From: Pedobacter sandarakinus
GTDB taxonomy: Bacteria > Bacteroidota > Bacteroidia > Sphingobacteriales > Sphingobacteriaceae
DNA length: 64,000 bases
Assembly: GCF_026240095.1 (NCBI RefSeq)
Contig: NZ_JAPIVG010000001.1
Coordinates: 992,001 to 1,056,000 of the forward strand
Direction: 5' to 3'
Positions 59,289 to 64,000 of this stretch are shown here, in pieces. The notes below the pieces were generated by a model. The model saw only the letters and a list, made by a program, of their open reading frames with translations, was not told the DNA's origin and did no database searches. Numbering within the stretch: position 1 is the first letter of the stretch; every line of letters starts with the position of its first letter. Both the position numbers and the translations under genes were made by a program.

Positions 59289-59430
59289 CTAAACCCGATA
59301 GTACGGAAATCCTTTTTTATTACTGCCGCGTTTACGCCCCACACAGCATAGCCAACATAGCGATAGTAATAACGGCACACCAACTGCAAAAAAAGATTGG
59401 AGGAAAAGCGGGGCTACAATTGCCGAAGCG
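59289..59430. repeat. Dispersed intergenic repeat, copy C
   Basis: The left end reads CTAAACCCGATAGT and the right end AAGCGGGGCTACAATTG followed by CCGAAGCG, as in copies A and B. The interior has loosely complementary arms (TCCTTTTTTATTAC and GTAATAA ... AAAAAAAGATTGG). It occupies most of the 276-bp gap between ygiD and the HMA-MauE gene, which holds no other feature apart from the next promoter. Confidence 0.55.
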
Positions 59431-59525
59431 ATATGAACCTTCATTTTCAAGAAAACATGCTGTAAAGTTTAAAATTTTACAACATTTAATGGTTATTCTG
59501 TAAGAAACATAGCAGGTTTAACACC

Positions 59526-59533
59526 TACATTTG
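59526..59533 (+). promoter_or_regulatory. -7 element of the HMA-MauE gene (TACATTTG)
   Basis: Exact TAnnTTTG match ending 3 nt before ATG 59537 and 6 nt before ATG 59540; a leaderless mRNA is likely. Confidence 0.55.
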
Positions 59534-59536
59534 TTT

Positions 59537-60259
59537 ATGATGACACACCAATATCAGCTTACAGGGATGACTTGTGGCGGCTGCGAAAGCGCTGTTAAAA
59601 GCAAACTTTTGGTTTTGCCGGAGGTAACTGCCGTTGAGGTATCTAAAGAAAATCAAGCTGCCACAATTAGTATGAACAAACATATTGAGACGGCCGAGTT
59701 ACAACGGGCGCTTGGCGGCGAGGAAAGCAAATACCAGATTTCTGCATTTTTAAAAGAGCAAGTAGTTGATGATTCGCAGACCTGGATAAGTACATATAAG
59801 CCCATTTTACTCATTTTTGGTTACGTAACGATGGTTTCACTCATCGTATCGTGGCAGAATGGGTCGATAAGTTTGATGCTTTTTATGCGGATTTTCATGG
59901 CAGGCTTTTTCTTAACTTTTTCTTTTTTTAAGCTCCTGAATTTGAAAGCCTTTGCAGAGAGCTACGCTATGTATGATGTGATAGCCAAGAAATTTGGTGC
60001 GTGGGGCTATGTTTACGCTTTTATTGAGCTTTGTTTAGGGATAAGTTTTGCGCTTAATTTGATGCCCGCCTTGGTAAACTGGATCACTTTAATTGTGATG
60101 TTTATCAGTATTATCGGCGTAATTGAAAGTGTTTTAAACAAGAAAAAAATTCAATGTGCATGTTTGGGGGCGGTTTTTAATCTCCCCATGAGTACGGTAA
60201 CCATAGTAGAAGATTCGGTAATGATTGCCATGAGCGCTGCAATGTTGTTGTTAATGTAG
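59537..60259 (+). CDS. HMA domain fused to MauE/DoxX-like membrane domain
   Basis: A 240-residue protein with two possible ATG starts (59537, 59540). Residues about 3-70 are a cytoplasmic HMA domain (L-T-G-M-T-C-G-G-C-E-S-A-V-K). Four transmembrane helices follow (about 90-110, 115-140, 155-180, 185-205), then a C-A-C-L-G motif and a last hydrophobic segment, as in the MauE/DoxX redox-associated family. It may deliver electrons or metal across the inner membrane; the substrate is unknown. It closes the metal cluster. Confidence 0.83.
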   Translation: MMTHQYQLTGMTCGGCESAVKSKLLVLPEVTAVEVSKENQAATISMNKHIETAELQRALGGEESKYQISAFLKEQVVDDSQTWISTYKPILLIFGYVTMVSLIVSWQNGSISLMLFMRIFMAGFFLTFSFFKLLNLKAFAESYAMYDVIAKKFGAWGYVYAFIELCLGISFALNLMPALVNWITLIVMFISIIGVIESVLNKKKIQCACLGAVFNLPMSTVTIVEDSVMIAMSAAMLLLM

Positions 60260-60280
60260 CGCCTGCCGAAGTTGCGTCTG

Positions 60281-60808
60281 CTAACGTTTGGAAAGCGTTT
60301 GCGTAATGTGCGCCAGGTGGTGCTTACCGTGCCACGCGTACATACCCAACAGATATGCAAAACTAAAACTTTTGCCCGCCGCCGGATGAAAATAAGTGCG
60401 GGAATAGTCTTCCAGGGGGAGGTTTTTCAAAAACATTACCCAGCGGTTATGAATGCTTTTTAACAGTTCCACCGACATTTGGATATCGCCGGTTTTGGCC
60501 TCTTTTGTCTCTGCCCATAATGCTTCGTTATATGGCCTTATTGTTGGATGATCTTCTGTAACAATTAACTTTGAGCGTATATATGCGTTCATGTGGCTAT
60601 CGGCAAGGTGATGTACTACTTGCCTCAAGGTCCAACCGCCTGGCCTGTAAACCTGGTTAAGGGCCTCCGCATTTTGGCTACCAGTCGCCTGGGCGATTTG
60701 AGCCGGCAACTCGGCAATTTCACCTATCCATTGCAAGGCCTGATGCATGTCGAAATGATCGGGCATGCTGAACTGACCAATTGGGTATTTGAGTTTTTCG
60801 ATATCCAT
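60281..60808 (-). CDS. DinB/YfiT family putative metal-dependent hydrolase
   Basis: A 175-residue four-helix-bundle protein of the DinB superfamily, closest to YfiT/BstA thiol transferases. The N-terminus has K-L-K-Y-P-I-G-Q-F. Metal His residues appear in W-T-L-R-Q-V-V-H-H-L-A-D-S-H and Y-A-W-H-G-K-H-H-L-A-H-I. YfiT uses bacillithiol in Bacillus; whether this organism makes that thiol is unknown. A near-consensus -7 element (TATTTTAG, 60820-60813) ends 4 nt before the ATG, so a leaderless start is possible. Confidence 0.87.
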   Translation of the reverse strand: MDIEKLKYPIGQFSMPDHFDMHQALQWIGEIAELPAQIAQATGSQNAEALNQVYRPGGWTLRQVVHHLADSHMNAYIRSKLIVTEDHPTIRPYNEALWAETKEAKTGDIQMSVELLKSIHNRWVMFLKNLPLEDYSRTYFHPAAGKSFSFAYLLGMYAWHGKHHLAHITQTLSKR

Positions 60809-60847
60809 GGCACTAAAATACTTATTACAACAAAATCACTTGATCAT

Positions 60848-62239
60848 TTACATGACTTTTTTTAGCCATTTTAACAAGGCCATGTTATACGGGGGATAAA
60901 TTAGCTTAGTTAAGCCAAATTTAGACTGAAACATTACCGATCGTTCGTGGGTAAAATTTTTAAAGCCATAAATGCCGTGGCAACTGCCCATACCGCTACT
61001 ATTTACCCCTCCAAAAGGTAGGTTAGGGTTGCTAATATGCACCAGTACATCATTTACACATGTACCACCGGCGCTGGTATGGGTTAAAATCTCATCTACA
61101 TTCCCATTGTCTTCAGAAAAAATGTAAAGCGATAGCGGCTTATTTTTTGTGTTGATGAAATGAATGGCTTCATCCAAATGGTTATAGGTAATGATGGGTA
61201 ATATCGGGCCGAAAATTTCTTCCTGCATCACGGCGTTGTTACCGTTAACTTGGGTTAAAACGGTAGGGTTAATCGTTAGCGTATCGGAATTGCGTTCGCC
61301 GCCAAAGGTAATCTTGGCGCCGTCTGCAATAGCGTTATTGATCAAATGATCGAGTCGCTGAAATTGTTTTTCGTTGATGATTTTGCCATAAACCGAAAGA
61401 TTAATATCGCTCCCGTTGAAAAACATTTTCAATACTGCTATTTGGTAATGTTCAATAAATTGTTGCTCCAGTTCGGCGGGAATTAAAACATAATCTGGGG
61501 CAATGCAGGTTTGGCCAGCATTAACCAGCTTTCCCCAGGCAATTTTCTCTGCTGCTTTTTTTAAGTTGGCACTTCGATCGATCATGGCCGGCGATTTACC
61601 ACCGAGCTCTAAGGTTACTGAAGAGAGGTTTTTAGCAGCCGCTTCCATTACAACTTTACCAATTGCAATACTGCCTGTAAAAAAAATATGGTCGAACGGC
61701 AGTTTAAGCAATGCGGTAGAAACTTCTGCATCGCCTTCAAAACAGGCTACCTCTTCTGGTTCAAAGGCTTTTTTAATTAATTTAGCAATTATCGCTGCGG
61801 TATGCAGACTAAGCTCTGAAGGTTTTATTATGGCACAATTTCCTGCGGCAATTGCAGAGATGAGCGGACTCATAATCAACTGGAAGGGATAGTTCCAGGG
61901 TGCTACAATCAGGCAAACACCTTTCGGCTCGGAGTAGATTCTGTTCCTGGCAAACAGATTTGTCATGGTTCTGCCGGCCGACTTAGGTTTCATCCAAGTC
62001 TTTACATTTTTAATTGCATGATCTAACTCTGCGTAGATAAAGTATAATTCGGTGACAGCAGTTTCAAACTTACTTTTCCGCAAGTCTTTCTCTAATGCCG
62101 CAAATATTTCCTCTTCGGCTGCAACTAAAACATGCTTCAGTTTTTTTAATTTACCTGCACGGATTTTAGCATCGGTTTCACGCAAGGTAAACTGATGTTG
62201 CTGTTGTAAGTTGAAAACAGATTTTATCGTATTTTCCAT
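60848..62239 (-). CDS. NAD(P)-dependent aldehyde dehydrogenase (ALDH3-like)
   Basis: A 463-residue enzyme, shorter than most ALDHs and typical of the class 3/fatty aldehyde type. Motifs: A-P-W-N-Y-P-F-Q-L, K-P-S-E-L-S, F-T-G-S-I-A-I-G-K, T-L-E-L-G-G-K-S-P (general base Glu), G-Q-T-C245-I-A-P-D-Y (catalytic Cys), E-E-I-F-G-P-I-L-P and N-L-P-F-G-G-V-N-S-S-G-M-G. The C-terminus ends in a hydrophobic and basic tail, as in membrane-associated fatty aldehyde dehydrogenases. It probably oxidises medium or long aliphatic aldehydes. Confidence 0.93.
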   Translation of the reverse strand: MENTIKSVFNLQQQHQFTLRETDAKIRAGKLKKLKHVLVAAEEEIFAALEKDLRKSKFETAVTELYFIYAELDHAIKNVKTWMKPKSAGRTMTNLFARNRIYSEPKGVCLIVAPWNYPFQLIMSPLISAIAAGNCAIIKPSELSLHTAAIIAKLIKKAFEPEEVACFEGDAEVSTALLKLPFDHIFFTGSIAIGKVVMEAAAKNLSSVTLELGGKSPAMIDRSANLKKAAEKIAWGKLVNAGQTCIAPDYVLIPAELEQQFIEHYQIAVLKMFFNGSDINLSVYGKIINEKQFQRLDHLINNAIADGAKITFGGERNSDTLTINPTVLTQVNGNNAVMQEEIFGPILPIITYNHLDEAIHFINTKNKPLSLYIFSEDNGNVDEILTHTSAGGTCVNDVLVHISNPNLPFGGVNSSGMGSCHGIYGFKNFTHERSVMFQSKFGLTKLIYPPYNMALLKWLKKVM

Positions 62240-62384
62240 GTCAATTTATTTGCCAACCGTAACAGTCTCACTGGCGATCAGAAAACCCGGCTGGGTTGTG
62301 GCATTTAAATTTAGTTAAAATACGCTCAATTCATTAAAAATTCATTGAATTAAAGCATATTGCAATTTATTTTAACTTACAGTG

Positions 62385-63572
62385 ATGAAGAAATTGTTTT
62401 TAGTTTTCGCATTCTTAATTCCATCGATTATTTATGCCCAAACCATTAAAACAGATGTATTGGTTATTGGGAACTCAGCGGCCGCTTTTTCGGCAGGTAT
62501 GCAGGCTTCAGAATCGGGTGTAAAATGTATTGTATTAACACAGGGTGATGGATTTGATATACCAAATATTGAGCAACTGCCCAAAACCGGCCTGCAGAAA
62601 ATTTTTGATAAGCGAGCTCGGAAAGCATTGAAACTTTCAGATAGTGCAGCGCTACCAAATATGAATAAACAGGTGCTTAATGCCGTTGTTAAAAAATGGT
62701 CAGACAGCTCCAAGCTTTTCAATGTAATCAATAACGCAAATTACGAGGAAATCAAGCGTTCTGGCAGTGGCTGGGAGGCAAGGCTAACTAAAGACAAGAG
62801 TATTAAAGCAAAAGTACTGATCATTACCGGGCAGTCTGCAAAAATACTTGCTGCATTGAAAACAACAACGTTGAATGCCGCTAAAAGTAGTCTGCTAAAT
62901 TACGATGAAAACTCCTATCGTACCAGTATTGCGGGGATAGCTGGAACTACCAATTTTCTGTCTATGTACAACTTATTAATTCCCGACCAGGAGAATTTCT
63001 TGTATGTTAATGCTCAGGATTACGAAATTGGGCAGGCAGCAGGTGCTACTGCAGCTTATGCAGCATTTTTCGATACAAAAACCAGTCTATCTAACCTTAA
63101 GCGCATTCAAGGTGAATTATTGAGCTATAAATTGCCTTTGGTGCCTTTTCAGGATGTAAACCTGGCAGATTCGAATTGGCTTGCTATCCAGAAGATTGGT
63201 AACACTGGTTTACTAAAAGGAGACGTAAAAGATGGTAAATTGTTCTTTAATCCGGCACAGGCCGTAAGTTACAATGAGATAAAACAACCTATAAAAGACT
63301 ATTACTATAAGGCACAAATCTGGTTTGATGATCATCAAAATGTTCCGATCAATTTGGAAAATACCATTTCTTTGGTTTCCTACGTGGGCAATAAAGCGAT
63401 AGATGCTACACGGCTGGAATTGGAAAAGAAATGGAAGAAAAATTATGGGTTTTCTACAAGCTTCGATTTAAAACGCGTGTTAAGCCGCAGAGAATTTGCC
63501 GTAATCATCAATGAATATTTGAAGCCTTTTGACGTAGTGAATGTTGATAAAAGCGGCAAAGTAATTCGTTAG
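62385..63572 (+). CDS. Secreted FAD-dependent oxidoreductase-like protein
   Basis: A 395-residue protein, start ATG 62385 (M-K-K-L-F-L-V-F-A-F), signal peptide cleaved after I-Y-A-Q (about residue 19). The mature protein opens with a Rossmann-like segment, T-D-V-L-V-I-G-N-S-A-A-A-F-S-A-G, in which the usual G-x-G-x-x-G is G-N-S-A-A-A. The later parts (Y-E-I-G-Q-A-A-G-A-T-A-A-Y-A-A, S-L-V-S-Y-V-G-N-K-A) resemble the tail of secreted FAD-dependent oxidoreductases of Bacteroidota. The altered motif questions FAD binding. Function unknown. Confidence 0.6.
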   Translation: MKKLFLVFAFLIPSIIYAQTIKTDVLVIGNSAAAFSAGMQASESGVKCIVLTQGDGFDIPNIEQLPKTGLQKIFDKRARKALKLSDSAALPNMNKQVLNAVVKKWSDSSKLFNVINNANYEEIKRSGSGWEARLTKDKSIKAKVLIITGQSAKILAALKTTTLNAAKSSLLNYDENSYRTSIAGIAGTTNFLSMYNLLIPDQENFLYVNAQDYEIGQAAGATAAYAAFFDTKTSLSNLKRIQGELLSYKLPLVPFQDVNLADSNWLAIQKIGNTGLLKGDVKDGKLFFNPAQAVSYNEIKQPIKDYYYKAQIWFDDHQNVPINLENTISLVSYVGNKAIDATRLELEKKWKKNYGFSTSFDLKRVLSRREFAVIINEYLKPFDVVNVDKSGKVIR

Positions 63573-63733
63573 ATTTATAATTACAATTAGCCTCTCAATA
63601 GGAAGTTGCGATAGCTATTAAAGTTTATTTGTCACTTAAATTGCTTTCTGGAAGAATATCAGTTGTAACATTTCCATTTCCTACGCCTTTTAGTTTATGC
63701 ATTAACTAAATTGCAGCAAACAAACTCATTTTC

Positions 63734-64000
63734 ATGAAGAAATATTTACTTTTCCTTTTGCTCTGCACAGGCGAATATGCCTTTGCGCAACAATTAGAAC
63801 CCCTTACGGTTGAAAAGATTATGCGTGATCCGAAATGGATGGGCAGCTCGCCCGCAAATTTCCGATGGACGGCTGACAGTAAAACCTTGTACTTCGACTG
63901 GAACCCAGAAAATAAAGCCAAAGAATCACTATATAAAGTTACGCAAGGCGCAAATAAGCCCCTAAAGGCCGTTGATAAAGAAGACAAAAAGTTGCTAAGT
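63734..64000 (+). CDS. S9 family (DPP IV-like) peptidase, N-terminal part
   Basis: The frame runs from ATG 63734 to the window edge (89 codons). A signal peptide (M-K-K-Y-L-L-F-L-L-L, cleavage about residue 19 at A-F-A-Q) precedes a start typical of Bacteroidota S9 peptidases: L-E-P-L-T-V-E-K-I-M-R-D-P-K-W-M-G-S-S-P and W-T-A-D-S-K-T-L-Y-F-D-W, the first beta-propeller blade. The catalytic domain would lie beyond the window. Frame and motifs make a real gene likely. Confidence 0.82.
   Translation, partial: MKKYLLFLLLCTGEYAFAQQLEPLTVEKIMRDPKWMGSSPANFRWTADSKTLYFDWNPENKAKESLYKVTQGANKPLKAVDKEDKKLLS

Noticed and set aside
1..64000. CRISPR arrays, tRNA and rRNA genes, intact transposases
   Set aside because: I looked for regularly spaced direct repeats, tRNA cloverleaf landmarks (GGTTCGA-type T arms ending in CCA-proximal stems) and DDE/IS motifs and saw none I could support by eye; a dedicated scan could still find a short tRNA.

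Overview
The window reads as a chromosomal segment of a Bacteroidota bacterium, most likely Sphingobacteriaceae (Pedobacter-like). The evidence is AT-rich DNA, many intergenic -7 elements of the Bacteroidota type TAnnTTTG, almost no Shine-Dalgarno sequences, and families typical of the phylum (DUF4175, DUF2911, HYC_CC_PP, 6-bladed beta-propeller, carboxypeptidase-regulatory/beta-barrel proteins, TM2 + DUF2752 pairs). The genus is an inference. I saw no rRNA, tRNA, CRISPR array, prophage or intact insertion sequence.

Layout. 1-5.2 kb: end of a TPR/DUF2135 protein, a DUF2752-TM2 pair and mfd. 5.3-18.9 kb: mostly housekeeping genes (FrnE-like DsbA, M14 peptidase, cdsA with DUF2007 and a CPBP protease, dusB-apaG, zinc peptidase, FAD oxidoreductase, purU, rmuC, thiL). 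19-23.4 kb: a carboxylate symporter and the divergent NAD genes nadA and nadB, separated by a 448-bp control region. 23.4-34 kb: gamma carbonic anhydrase, a large Ig-like lipoprotein, mnmG, two tandem parS-like sites, an ABC-F ATPase, a decayed accessory stretch, ybeY and DUF4175. 34-38.7 kb: a GDPD-GH16 fusion next to a Tat-exported phospholipase C, then DUF2911. 39-43.6 kb: a TetR-TolC-HlyD-DHA2 tripartite efflux operon with a visible operator. 43.8-54.7 kb: ppc, a beta-propeller/beta-barrel pair, two tandem EF-P paralogues, a folate cyclo-ligase, exonuclease III and a cyclophilin. 54.7-60.3 kb: a cluster built around heavy-metal-associated (HMA) domains, probably for copper or a similar metal. 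60.3-64 kb: DinB/YfiT, aldehyde dehydrogenase, a secreted FAD-like protein and the start of an S9 peptidase.

Most distinctive points: (1) two perfect 16-bp parS-like sites between mnmG and the ABC-F gene; (2) a tandem EF-P pair, about 69% identical, with different tip loops (PG-Lys-GG versus PG-Asn-LR); (3) a compact metal locus in which an AraC-type regulator carries its own HMA-like N-terminus; (4) a family of intergenic repeats with conserved ends in three places; (5) several genes whose -7 element ends only 3-6 nt before the start codon, suggesting leaderless mRNAs, including mfd with a TTG start; (6) a GDPD-GH16 fusion beside phospholipase C. Product calls rest on motif recognition by eye; no database search was possible.
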